A DNA stretch of 11,534 bases, from contig PALY01000128.1 of NCBI GenBank assembly GCA_002707085.1, positions 1 to 11,534 of the forward strand, written 5' to 3'. Every line of letters starts with the position of its first letter. The first letter of the stretch is position 1. This document shows, one piece after another, positions 1-7,317 of this stretch. The stretch is from Deltaproteobacteria bacterium (lineage in GTDB: Bacteria; Myxococcota_A; UBA796). The notes under the pieces were generated by a model, which saw only the letters and a list, made by a program, of their open reading frames with translations, made no database searches and had not been told where the DNA came from. Both the position numbers and the translations under genes were made by a program.

Positions 1-652
1 GCGCTTGGGTCCGAAACTGAGCCGTCAATGCCGCGGGTGGAATGACCCTTTCCCCAACGCCCGCTGCGACCAGAGCAACATCGATGGCCTGGACCGTAAA
101 GGGGACGCCATCTTGAACCATCTGGTATTCCCGTTGATTCGCTTCCGATGTGGTTTCCTCGATAAACCCAGCAAATTCAGGGCGGCTCCATCGAGCATTC
201 ATGACGGGCTTGTCGTGCTGAAACTGAAATCGATACACCACGACTTGACCCAAAACCGGGGTCTCATCGCTGATGGTTCCAACAACCGGTTTCCCCCCTT
301 GGTCTTTCGGTGGGTCTCCCACATGAATGGTCACCGGCCCCGCGGTGAGGGTTTCCCCATCGACCACCAGGTTGATGGGGCCAATCTCCCAATCGCCCGG
401 GCGAATCGCGCTCAACTGATAGTTGTACTGGCTAATCCGGGTGGATTCGAAGTTGACCATCATGTGTTTCTGGCTCAGCCCTTGGTACTGAAGCAACAAA
501 CCATCACCTGCCGGTACCGGAGGGACCCCCTGCACACTCCCGTTCAGCACTTGAAGGCTGACAGGGACGGTCTGCCCCATCACCAACTCACGGGAGTCAA
601 TCTGCAAAGAAAGTTCTGCGGCAAAAGCGATGGAAGTCAACCAGAGAATCAC
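1..652 (-). CDS. batD: BatD-family protein, N-terminal part (runs off the left edge)
   Basis: Only the first 217 codons lie in the window. The product starts (M)ILWLTSIAFAAELSLQI, a short hydrophobic signal-like segment ending AFA|AE, followed by a beta-rich extracytoplasmic region. Phrases such as DSRELVMGQTVPVSLQV, QYQGLSQ and VGDPPKDQGGKPVVGTISDE fit BatD/BAM-type oxygen-tolerance proteins, which are anchored periplasmic members of Bat systems. The GTG start is chosen because it overlaps the batB stop as GTGA and has an AGGAGGA ribosome site 8 nt upstream. An in-frame TAG lies seven codons further upstream, so there is no other usual start. The signal n-region carries no Lys or Arg, which is unusual. 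It is last in a tightly coupled moxR-Bat cluster. The family call is from pattern recognition plus context and is fairly secure; the C-terminal part and its membrane anchor are outside the window. Confidence 0.8.
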   Translation of the reverse strand, partial: MILWLTSIAFAAELSLQIDSRELVMGQTVPVSLQVLNGSVQGVPPVPAGDGLLLQYQGLSQKHMMVNFESTRISQYNYQLSAIRPGDWEIGPINLVVDGETLTAGPVTIHVGDPPKDQGGKPVVGTISDETPVLGQVVVYRFQFQHDKPVMNARWSRPEFAGFIEETTSEANQREYQMVQDGVPFTVQAIDVALVAAGVGERVIPPAALTAQFRTQA

Positions 653-2361
653 CAGTCGTTTCCTCCTCGGCTACCTGGGTTGATCACAACCCGAGGCTCA
701 CCTTCTTCGACCCCTTCGAACATGCGCTCGGCCTCCTGTTGAGAGATTTCTCCCACCTGTGCTGGCTGCTCCTGCGCTATCCCCGTATCCCCGCCTGAAC
801 TTTCTGACGGATCCGATTCTTGATCCTGGTCTGATGAAGCCCCCGTATCGCCTCCTTCTGGCTCTTCGGGCGGCTGCTCCTGTTCGGATGGGGGCTGTTC
901 CGGACTGCCCGTATCGTCCGATTTAGGTTCTTGTTCACCCGACTGATCCCCTTCATTTTGGTCATCCGACTTCTGATCATCGGAATCCTGTTCAGGGGGT
1001 TCTTCACCCAATCGCTTTTGAATCTCCTGCTGCACAGCGGCCGCGTTCTGCTTGGCTGCCGCATGGTCGGGTTGGTCTTGCAACACACGCTGCCATGCTT
1101 CCAATGCTTGGGTAAGCCGACCTCCTTTGTACGCAGACAAGCCTGCGTTGTACCGCGCCCTAGATCGAACCAAAGGATCGGTACTGCGGTCGGCCACGGA
1201 TGTCATGACCTCTTCCGCTTCGTTGTAGCGTTTCGATTTGTACAGGGCTGTCCCCAACTCTTCCGCGACACCCAGGTCATTGGGGTTTGCTATTTGTTCC
1301 TGCATCAACGCATCTAAGTCCGTCGAATCTGCATGAGCCACAGGGCTGGCCAACAGGATGCTGAGTCCCACCGCAGCCACTGCACCGCGCCCTCGAACCG
1401 CAAATGCCATGATGGCCAACACCCAAGCCAGGCCCAATGGCCACTGGAATCGCTCTTCCCAAATTTTCTCTCGGCGAACCATCTGCTCTGCCCGTTGCAG
1501 ACTTCCAAGAATCTCATCTTGGTAAATCGACCGAATATCGCCAGAGCCTGCCACAGAACGGACATAAGCACCTTCCGTAATGCTCGCGATTTCCCGCAAA
1601 GTATCCTCTTGAAAGCGGGTCAAAACCAAGTCGCCCTCTTTGGACTTCTTGAATCCACCCGACGCCAGCGGAATGGGTGCGCCCTCATCGGTTCCAACAC
1701 CTATAGAAAAAATACGAACGCCTTCTTGTTTCGCCTTCTGTGCCGCTTCAATCGCACGGCCACCTTGGTCTTCCCCATCAGAAATAATGATGATTGCACG
1801 ATCAGCTTTCCCTTCCGGTCCCAACAACGTCATGCTCGCTTCAATGGCCGCACCAATATCGGAACCTTGTGAACCCAGCGTCTTGGTGGTCGTCCGGCGG
1901 GTCAGGGTTTTTAAGGCTCCGTAATCAAGAGTCAGTGGCATTCTGGGGTACGCACCACCAGAAAAGATCACAAGCCCCACTCGGTCACCCTGAAGCATTT
2001 CAGTGAGGTCGAACACCTCACGTTTCGCGCGCTCCATTCGGTTCGGAGAAACATCAGCAGCATCCATAGAACGGGACGTGTCCAAAGCCACCACGACACT
2101 CAAGCCTTCACTGTGCAACTCCTGCCACCGGTATCCCAGTCGAGGCATCGCTAGGGCGGAGAGGATCAGGCCCACCACCAACCACAGCAAAACCAATCGG
2201 CGCTTGTTTCGGGACCGACTGTTTTTTCCAACACGGTCACCGATCAACGGGCCAAGTGCCTTCAAGGCTTGCGAACGCGAACGCAATGCAATCGCGATGC
2301 ACACCGCCAGAACGGGCAACACCCACAATCCCATCAGAACTTCTGGAGCGCCCCAATTCAT
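649..2361 (-). CDS. batB: BatB-BatC fusion: VWA domain membrane protein with C-terminal TPR
   Basis: 570 aa. Residues 8-26 and 54-71 are membrane segments. A von Willebrand factor A domain follows at about 87-280, with the metal-site motif DTSRS (94-98) and SDGED (194-198). A third hydrophobic stretch (307-322) leads into 327-344, which resembles a cleavable signal peptide ending PVAHA|DS. Residues about 360-448 form TPR-like helices (ALYKSKRYNEAEEV, YNAGLSAYKGGRLTQALEAW). Residues about 452-540 are an acidic Q/E/D/P-rich low-complexity stretch. BatB is the VWA protein and BatC the TPR protein of Bat systems; here they are one chain. The ATG at 2361 overlaps the batA stop (ATGA) and has GGAGA at 2367-2371. 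An in-frame extension to 2427 is possible but would overlap batA more. The chain probably acts at the inner membrane with BatA. The domain calls are secure; the partner assignment is inferred from synteny. Confidence 0.88.
   Translation of the reverse strand: MNWGAPEVLMGLWVLPVLAVCIAIALRSRSQALKALGPLIGDRVGKNSRSRNKRRLVLLWLVVGLILSALAMPRLGYRWQELHSEGLSVVVALDTSRSMDAADVSPNRMERAKREVFDLTEMLQGDRVGLVIFSGGAYPRMPLTLDYGALKTLTRRTTTKTLGSQGSDIGAAIEASMTLLGPEGKADRAIIIISDGEDQGGRAIEAAQKAKQEGVRIFSIGVGTDEGAPIPLASGGFKKSKEGDLVLTRFQEDTLREIASITEGAYVRSVAGSGDIRSIYQDEILGSLQRAEQMVRREKIWEERFQWPLGLAWVLAIMAFAVRGRGAVAAVGLSILLASPVAHADSTDLDALMQEQIANPNDLGVAEELGTALYKSKRYNEAEEVMTSVADRSTDPLVRSRARYNAGLSAYKGGRLTQALEAWQRVLQDQPDHAAAKQNAAAVQQEIQKRLGEEPPEQDSDDQKSDDQNEGDQSGEQEPKSDDTGSPEQPPSEQEQPPEEPEGGDTGASSDQDQESDPSESSGGDTGIAQEQPAQVGEISQQEAERMFEGVEEGEPRVVINPGSRGGNDW
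661..669 (-). promoter_or_regulatory. Ribosome binding site of batD
   Basis: The minus strand reads GAGGAGGAA here, inside the last codons of batB. It lies about 8 nt before the GTG at 652 and decides that GTG as the batD start. Confidence 0.7.
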
Positions 2362-3332
2362 GGCAGTCTCCGAAGCACGGTTTCGTTCATCAACGAATAC
2401 ATCATCAACAAAATGAGTCCCACCCAAGTCAAAACCTGGAACCGTTCATCTCTGTGAACAAATTCATTGGCTTCAGCGGTCGTCTTTTCAAGCGCATCAA
2501 TCGTCGCGTAGACATTCTTGAGCGCACGGGTATCGGTCGCACGAAAATATCGACCTTCTGTTTGTGCTGCGATGGAACGAAGCATCGGCTCATCTAAATC
2601 AGAACCCGTACGCGAGAACATCCCGAGCAGACCACCTCGGCCCCCACCGTCTTTCGTGCCAACTCCGATTGTGTAAATCCGCACACCCAAGGCCGCAGCA
2701 GCCTTGGCCGATACCAAGGGTTCGACATGTCCGGCGTTGCTTTTGCCATCGGTCAGCAAGATCATCACGCGACTTTCAGCTTCCAACTCTTTGAGTCTCT
2801 TTCCCGCTACGGCAATGGCATCGCCCACCGCGGTGGCTCGAGAACCGGCCATTCCGATGACCACTTGGTCCAACATGGCCACGAGGGCAGTGTGGTCCAA
2901 GGTCAACGGGACCTGAGTAAAAGCCTCTTCACCAAACACCACTAGGCCCACTCGATCGTCGGGCCGACCTTCCACAAAGCCAGCGATGACCTCTTTGGAA
3001 ACAGCCAAACGGCTGGCAGAACGACCGCCAACCTGAAAGTCTTCGGCCTCCATCGAACCCGAAGTGTCGAGTACGATCAAGATATCAATGCCTTCCCGTT
3101 CAACGACCCGTTCACGGTCCACCAATTGGGGGCGGGCCAAGGCGATCGTCAAACACACCATGGCCAAACTGGCGATGATGGGGGGTAACCATGCAGCCAA
3201 AACTCGGGTGTTTTTTGGGGCGTGTACAGCTTGGAATGAGGAAAAACGAATCCGCAGGCCACGACGAATCCATGGGGCGATGACTGCGATGGGGAGTCCC
3301 AACAACCACAATGGTTCAGCAAGTTCAAGCAT
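2358..3332 (-). CDS. batA: BatA: VWA domain membrane protein
   Basis: 324 aa from the start MLELAEPLWLL, which is typical of BatA proteins. Hydrophobic segments lie near residues 9-20 and 48-66. A VWA domain follows from about 82 to 275, with metal-site motifs DTSGSM (89-94) and TDGKS (194-198). A C-terminal membrane helix lies at about 300-316 (VLTWVGLILLMMYSLM). The VWA domain is expected to face the periplasm between membrane helices, coordinating Mg2+ or Mn2+ for protein-protein contacts. A second ATG six bases upstream (3338, adding two residues) is possible. The start at 3332 is preferred because it fits the family N-terminus and has the GGGGGA-like site at better spacing. It overlaps the upstream gene by 8 bases and the downstream batB by 4, so translation is probably coupled. 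The VWA family call is very secure; the exact partner proteins are inferred. Confidence 0.9.
   Translation of the reverse strand: MLELAEPLWLLGLPIAVIAPWIRRGLRIRFSSFQAVHAPKNTRVLAAWLPPIIASLAMVCLTIALARPQLVDRERVVEREGIDILIVLDTSGSMEAEDFQVGGRSASRLAVSKEVIAGFVEGRPDDRVGLVVFGEEAFTQVPLTLDHTALVAMLDQVVIGMAGSRATAVGDAIAVAGKRLKELEAESRVMILLTDGKSNAGHVEPLVSAKAAAALGVRIYTIGVGTKDGGGRGGLLGMFSRTGSDLDEPMLRSIAAQTEGRYFRATDTRALKNVYATIDALEKTTAEANEFVHRDERFQVLTWVGLILLMMYSLMNETVLRRLP
2367..2371 (-). promoter_or_regulatory. Ribosome binding site of batB
   Basis: GGAGA on the minus strand, 5 nt before the ATG at 2361 and inside batA. It supports the internal start over the longer in-frame extension that reaches 2427. Confidence 0.6.
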
Positions 3333-4239
3333 CGCCATCCCCCTGAGTCATCGGTGGAGGTTCCATCAAATTGGGCCGAGTGGCATTGATTAGGGCTTCA
3401 AAATCTCTGTCCAAAGACGTGAAAAATGCATCCCCTCCGCCTTCACGTGCAAACTTTAGGCGATCGGTTGCATCCAGGATTCGGCCAATTCGAAGACAAT
3501 CGTCGATCTCCAATTTTTGAGATCCAAAGCCTGACTTTTCGATTCCTTGGATGATCTCGTTTGTGGTACCCGCGGTTGCTGGAAATCCACACTTCGCTTC
3601 GATGTACACCCGCAGCACCATGGACAAAGCCAAAGCCAGCGGATGATCTTCTTCAATCTGTGCGCGTGCATCCGCCCAAGCACCTTGCGCCACAATGTGC
3701 GCAGGGATGGGAGGCGGCACTGCTTTTGGACGCCGGCGCCACCACCGCCAAAGAAGCCCCAACAGCACGGTACACAACGCACTGCCAACAATCCATCCCC
3801 ATGGTGGAGGCGGTTCTTTTGGAACATCTGCCAAGCCAGCCATGGGGCCACCGTTGGGTCCAGGAACCCCAACATCGGCAAAAATGGGCTGGATTTCAAA
3901 CTCCCGCTCTTGATCGCCAGGTCCTGTTGCATGCCCCGGCGATGTGCCGATGACATAGCTGCCCTTTTCGCCGGTCAAGCTGTACATCCATGTTTTGACT
4001 GCACGGCCATCGGTTTGAACAGGCCCTTCTTCGGAAACCAGTTCGACACTTAGCCCTTCACCGGATGGCACACCTGGATGGACATCCCACCCTTCACCAG
4101 CCCACGCTTTGACCTCGACCAAGATGGGCTCACCCACGGCCACCTTGGCATCCACAGCCTCGACGGTGACTTCCGCCTGGGGTGGAGCCAACACCGGCAA
4201 CACATCGGTCCCGCACGCAAATAGCCAAAGCCAAATCAT
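3325..4239 (-). CDS. DUF4381/BatD-like membrane-anchored protein of the MoxR-Bat cluster
   Basis: 304 aa. The N-terminus MIWLWLFACGTD looks like a very short lipoprotein signal with Cys9 as candidate lipidated residue. It lacks a charged n-region and has Phe at -2, so lipidation is uncertain. Residues about 20-140 are beta-rich (VTVEAVDAKVAVGEPILVEV), resembling the BatD-type extracytoplasmic fold. One membrane helix (about 147-166) is followed by RRR. The cytoplasmic helical part (about 180-295) contains VLRVYIEAKCGFPATAGTT, the pattern of small proteins usually encoded between DUF58 and BatA genes. The ATG at 4239 overlaps the DUF58 stop as ATGA, with GGAG 8 nt upstream. A GTG two codons earlier sits too close to that site. 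The role is probably an adaptor linking the cytosolic MoxR/DUF58 pair to periplasmic VWA proteins; this is inference from topology and synteny. Confidence 0.75.
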   Translation of the reverse strand: MIWLWLFACGTDVLPVLAPPQAEVTVEAVDAKVAVGEPILVEVKAWAGEGWDVHPGVPSGEGLSVELVSEEGPVQTDGRAVKTWMYSLTGEKGSYVIGTSPGHATGPGDQEREFEIQPIFADVGVPGPNGGPMAGLADVPKEPPPPWGWIVGSALCTVLLGLLWRWWRRRPKAVPPPIPAHIVAQGAWADARAQIEEDHPLALALSMVLRVYIEAKCGFPATAGTTNEIIQGIEKSGFGSQKLEIDDCLRIGRILDATDRLKFAREGGGDAFFTSLDRDFEALINATRPNLMEPPPMTQGDGDA

Positions 4240-5102
4240 CGACACTGCTCCAAGCGGCGGAAATGCCGGAGGAGATGAAGATAAGGGTCTTCGTGGGTTC
4301 CCACTGAACTCACATGCGCACCCACCCTTCGCAGTTCTTTGAGTCGGTGGTCCAACATCTTGCGCGGAGTGATTCTTGAAGCGTCGACCAACATCTTTCG
4401 ACCTGTCTCTGCATCTTCAAGTTCCACCAAACCCACAGAAGGAAGCGACGCCTCCATCGGGTCGTGCACCAAGAAACAATTCACACGGTGCCGTCGAGCC
4501 AAAATGGCCAACTCTCGCGAATAATCACTGTCAGATACGAAATCCGACAAGACACAAATCACGCTCCGACGTTTTAGGTGACTGCCCACCTCTTCAAGTG
4601 CGGCAGCCAAGTCCGTCTTTTTTCCGGTCGCAGAACGCTCAAATGCAGACTGTAAAACCGCCCAAGCATGCCCCCGTGATTTTCGAGGAGGAAGGAACTT
4701 TTCGACCTTGTCAGTAAAGGTCAACAGCCCAACTTGGTCCCCATTGCGAACAGCAGCGTAGGCCAAAGCCCCAGCCAAGCGTGCGACCTGCATGCGCTTG
4801 TCTGTGCGACCATCTGCTCCACCACCACCAAAGCCGACAGAGCCGGAAACATCGAGGACCAACTGAAGACAAAGCTCTCGTTCTTCGCGAAACTCCTTGA
4901 TGTGTGGGGCGCCGGTTCGAGCGGTCACATTCCAATCTATGTGACGCACATCATCACCCGGGACATACGGGCGCACTTCCTCAAACTCCATTCCACGACC
5001 ACGGAAAGCACTGCGGTACTCTCCTGCAAACGGCGAGTCGACCCGTCGTCCAGCCTGTATGTGCAGCCGCTTCAGCTGTTTGAGTTCTTCAGGCGTCAGC
5101 AT
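4236..5102 (-). CDS. DUF58 domain protein (MoxR-associated, VWA-like)
   Basis: 288 aa, soluble, no membrane helix. It carries the DUF58 signature: RGRGMEFEEVRPYVPGDD (34-51), then RHIDWNVTAR (53-62) and IKEFREERE (68-76). A VWA-like segment follows, LVLDVSGSV (81-89), keeping the DxSxS metal-site residues (84-88). DUF58 proteins are almost always encoded next to MoxR ATPases and are thought to be their cytosolic partners; the biochemical role is not settled. The start at 5102 is the only reasonable one because the next Met (38) is inside the signature. There is no clear Shine-Dalgarno sequence: the nearest AGG is about 17 nt upstream, and moxR ends 2 nt before this ATG. Initiation therefore probably depends on ribosomes finishing moxR. 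The downstream gene overlaps the stop by 4 bases. Family assignment is very secure. Confidence 0.93.
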   Translation of the reverse strand: MLTPEELKQLKRLHIQAGRRVDSPFAGEYRSAFRGRGMEFEEVRPYVPGDDVRHIDWNVTARTGAPHIKEFREERELCLQLVLDVSGSVGFGGGGADGRTDKRMQVARLAGALAYAAVRNGDQVGLLTFTDKVEKFLPPRKSRGHAWAVLQSAFERSATGKKTDLAAALEEVGSHLKRRSVICVLSDFVSDSDYSRELAILARRHRVNCFLVHDPMEASLPSVGLVELEDAETGRKMLVDASRITPRKMLDHRLKELRRVGAHVSSVGTHEDPYLHLLRHFRRLEQCR

Positions 5103-5104
5103 GT

Positions 5105-6100
5105 TTAGGGGGTGCGAACCTGTTCTAGAACCTTCGCAATCGCGTCGTCGGCACCGATACCATCTGCCTCGGCTTCGTAGCTCAGCAGGATTCGGTGACG
5201 AAGCACATCTGGGGCCATCGCTTTCACATCGTCCGGTGTGACGTAACCACGGCCAGCAACAAGAAACGCATGTGCACGGGCGGTGATGGCCAATGCCAAT
5301 GTGGCCCGAGGGCTGGCTCCCACTTCAATAATACGGTCGACATCAACGACGGCAGCGTCAGCAGCGGAACGTGTCGCACGAACGACATCCACAATGTAAT
5401 CTTCAACAACCCGCTCCATTCGAACACGAGACACAACCGCCCGACATGCGGCCAAGTCTTCAACCGATGCCACCGATTCAATCGTGGGTGAATCACCGGA
5501 CTTACGACGCAGGATTTCTGCTTCCTCGTCCCGGGTTGGGTAATCAATCTTCACTTTGAGTAGAAAACGATCCGACTGCGCTTCAGGCAACGGGTAGGTC
5601 CCCTCTTGTTCGATGGGGTTTTGTGTGGCCAACACCATGAAGGATTCGGGCAAGGTATGGGACGTACCATCCAGGGTAATCTGCCGTTCTTGCATCGCCT
5701 CCAACAACGCAGACTGCACTTTAGCGGGCGCCCGGTTGATCTCATCCGCCAATACAATGTTGGTGAACAAAGGTCCCTTGTGCGTTGAAAAAGTCCCCTC
5801 TTTCGGGTTGTAGATTTGCGTGCCCAGCAGGTCGGAAGGAAGAAGATCTGGCGTAAACTGGATCCGCTTGAAATCCAAAGACAGGCTGTCTGAAAGCGCC
5901 TGTACAGCCGTTGTCTTGGCCAGGCCGGGTACGCCTTCAAGCAGAATGTGTCCATTCGATAGCAAGCCAATCAACAATCGGTCGACCATGTCATGTTGAC
6001 CAACAATCACATTGCCGATTTGAGCGCGCACAGCGTCTATGACAGGTTTTACCCGAGCGATTTCTGATTCGATGTCGGATATGGATTCAGTGTCGTTCAC
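5105..6100 (-). CDS. moxR: MoxR-family AAA+ ATPase
   Basis: 331 aa. A short N-terminal helix is followed by IVGQ (32-35), Walker A GVPGLAKT (56-63), Walker B IVLADE (115-120) with INRAP next, and the sensor-1 region ATQNPIEQEGTYPLPEAQSDRF (from 158). The helical lid lies at about 225-331, with SPRATLAL and AFVLRHR-type features of the MoxR group. MoxR ATPases act as chaperone-like motors that load or mature partner complexes, often with VWA proteins. GTG at 6100 is chosen because GGAGG lies 4 nt before it. An in-frame GTG at 6157 would add 19 residues but has no good ribosome site and would precede the usual N-terminus. The gene follows dnaJ by 63 nt and precedes the DUF58 gene by 2 nt. ATPase activity is highly likely from intact motifs; the substrate is unknown. 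Confidence 0.93.
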   Translation of the reverse strand: MNDTESISDIESEIARVKPVIDAVRAQIGNVIVGQHDMVDRLLIGLLSNGHILLEGVPGLAKTTAVQALSDSLSLDFKRIQFTPDLLPSDLLGTQIYNPKEGTFSTHKGPLFTNIVLADEINRAPAKVQSALLEAMQERQITLDGTSHTLPESFMVLATQNPIEQEGTYPLPEAQSDRFLLKVKIDYPTRDEEAEILRRKSGDSPTIESVASVEDLAACRAVVSRVRMERVVEDYIVDVVRATRSAADAAVVDVDRIIEVGASPRATLALAITARAHAFLVAGRGYVTPDDVKAMAPDVLRHRILLSYEAEADGIGADDAIAKVLEQVRTP

Positions 6101-6104
6101 TTGG

Positions 6105-6109
6105 CCTCC
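6105..6109 (-). promoter_or_regulatory. Ribosome binding site deciding the moxR GTG start
   Basis: GGAGG on the minus strand, 4 nt before GTG at 6100. It is the only strong ribosome site between dnaJ and moxR and therefore argues for the shorter protein. Confidence 0.7.
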
Positions 6110-6163
6110 AGATGGTGCGGATAGGGTCTTACCCACCGAAGCGAAGATGTTCAACACACCCCA

Positions 6164-7279
6164 TCAACTGGTGAGACGATCCCAAAACTCTCGTAGAAAA
6201 CCCTTGTCGACCACATTTGCATCCTGCAAGTCCGCCAACTCGCGAAGCAGTTCTTCTTCCCGGGTCGACAATGATGTGGGTACAGCCACGACGGCTTGAA
6301 CGAACTGGTCTCCTCGACCACGGCCATCCAGACGCGGGGCGCCTTCGTTTCGAAGTTGAAAGACCTTTCCGGATGGCGTGCCTGCTGGAATATCTACAGT
6401 GGTTTCACCATGAACGGTGGGAACCGTCACCTCGGCTCCCAAACATGCCTGCGCGTAGCTCACCGGAAGTTCGCACAACACATCGGACCCCCGACGTTCA
6501 AAGAACTCATGGTCATCAACCATGACTTCAACATAAAGGTCCCCAGAAGGAGCGCCCTCACCACCAGTATTCCCTTTGCCGCTCAAACGAAGCACTTGGC
6601 CGGTTTCGATTCCTGCAGGAACCGTGACAGTCAACTTGTCTGTGACCCGCTCCCGACCCGTCCCTCTACAATCCACACACGGCGAAGTAATGATCTGACC
6701 TCGACCATGACACGCCGGACATACGGTTCTGATTCTCAAGAACATCTGGGCTTGAATCACTTCTCCCACGCCACCACAAGTTGTACACGTCTCCGGAGAA
6801 GTGCCTGGTTTGGCACCCGAACCATCGCAAGTACCACAAGCTTGTTCTCGTGAAACACTGATTTCTTGCTGACAACCATGAGCAGCATCCATGAACGGAA
6901 CCTGCACCCGTGTGTTGAGATCCGAACCTCGTCGGACACGGCGACCACCGCCACCACGACCACCGCCGCCGCCAAACAAATCCCCAAACATATCGGAGAA
7001 GTGGCTAAAGATATCGTCGGCGTTCTGGAACCCTGGATTCATGCCCGCACCGTGCAGACCAGAGTGGCCAAAACGGTCATAGGTCGCCCGCTTGTCGTTG
7101 TCCGATAGCACCGAGTAGGCTTCAGAAGCCTCTTTGAACTTCGCTTCTGCTTCCGCATCATCCGGATTCCGATCCGGATGATGCTTCATTGCAAGCTTGC
7201 GGTAGGCTTTCTTGATTTCGGCATCGCTGGCCGTTTTCGAGACGCCAAGCACCTCATAATAGTCACGTGGCGTGCTCAT
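6164..7279 (-). CDS. dnaJ: DnaJ (Hsp40) co-chaperone
   Basis: 371 aa, a full-length class A DnaJ. The J domain (about 5-72) has the HPD motif at 34-36 that stimulates DnaK ATPase. A Gly/Phe-rich linker (about 73-118) includes DDIFSHF and a run [10 protein letters not shown]. The zinc-binding domain holds all four CxxCxGxG repeats (C148/C151, C165/C168, C187/C190, C201/C204). C-terminal substrate-binding and dimerisation domains follow (about 212-371). It delivers unfolded clients to DnaK in the cytoplasm. The ATG at 7279 has AGGGGAA at 7288-7294. It lies 38 nt after dnaK in the classical dnaK-dnaJ order. Its TGA overlaps by one base the ATG of an 11-codon frame that precedes moxR. Nothing appears truncated. 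Identification is essentially certain. Confidence 0.98.
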   Translation of the reverse strand: MSTPRDYYEVLGVSKTASDAEIKKAYRKLAMKHHPDRNPDDAEAEAKFKEASEAYSVLSDNDKRATYDRFGHSGLHGAGMNPGFQNADDIFSHFSDMFGDLFGGGGGRGGGGRRVRRGSDLNTRVQVPFMDAAHGCQQEISVSREQACGTCDGSGAKPGTSPETCTTCGGVGEVIQAQMFLRIRTVCPACHGRGQIITSPCVDCRGTGRERVTDKLTVTVPAGIETGQVLRLSGKGNTGGEGAPSGDLYVEVMVDDHEFFERRGSDVLCELPVSYAQACLGAEVTVPTVHGETTVDIPAGTPSGKVFQLRNEGAPRLDGRGRGDQFVQAVVAVPTSLSTREEELLRELADLQDANVVDKGFLREFWDRLTS

Positions 7280-7297
7280 GAGCGAAGTTCCCCTACT

Positions 7298-7317
7298 GCA
7301 TCAATCTTGGTCGATGC
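7298..7317 (-). other. Stem-loop between dnaK and dnaJ
   Basis: On the minus-strand mRNA, GCAUCGA pairs with UUGAUGC (7-bp stem including one G-U pair) around the loop CCAAGA. It starts directly after the dnaK TAA. No U-tract follows, so it is not a convincing terminator. It may tune relative DnaK and DnaJ levels through mRNA processing or decay; that is inference. Confidence 0.4.

Noticed and set aside
5..742. Plus-strand open frame of 245 codons
   Set aside because: It lies opposite batD and the end of batB, has no recognisable domain, and its composition follows the complementary genes. The minus-strand reading gives a coherent signal peptide, coupled start and BatD-like sequence.
1333..1872. 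Plus-strand frame of 179 codons inside batB
   Set aside because: A shadow of the VWA-coding strand; it has no family features and no ribosome site context.
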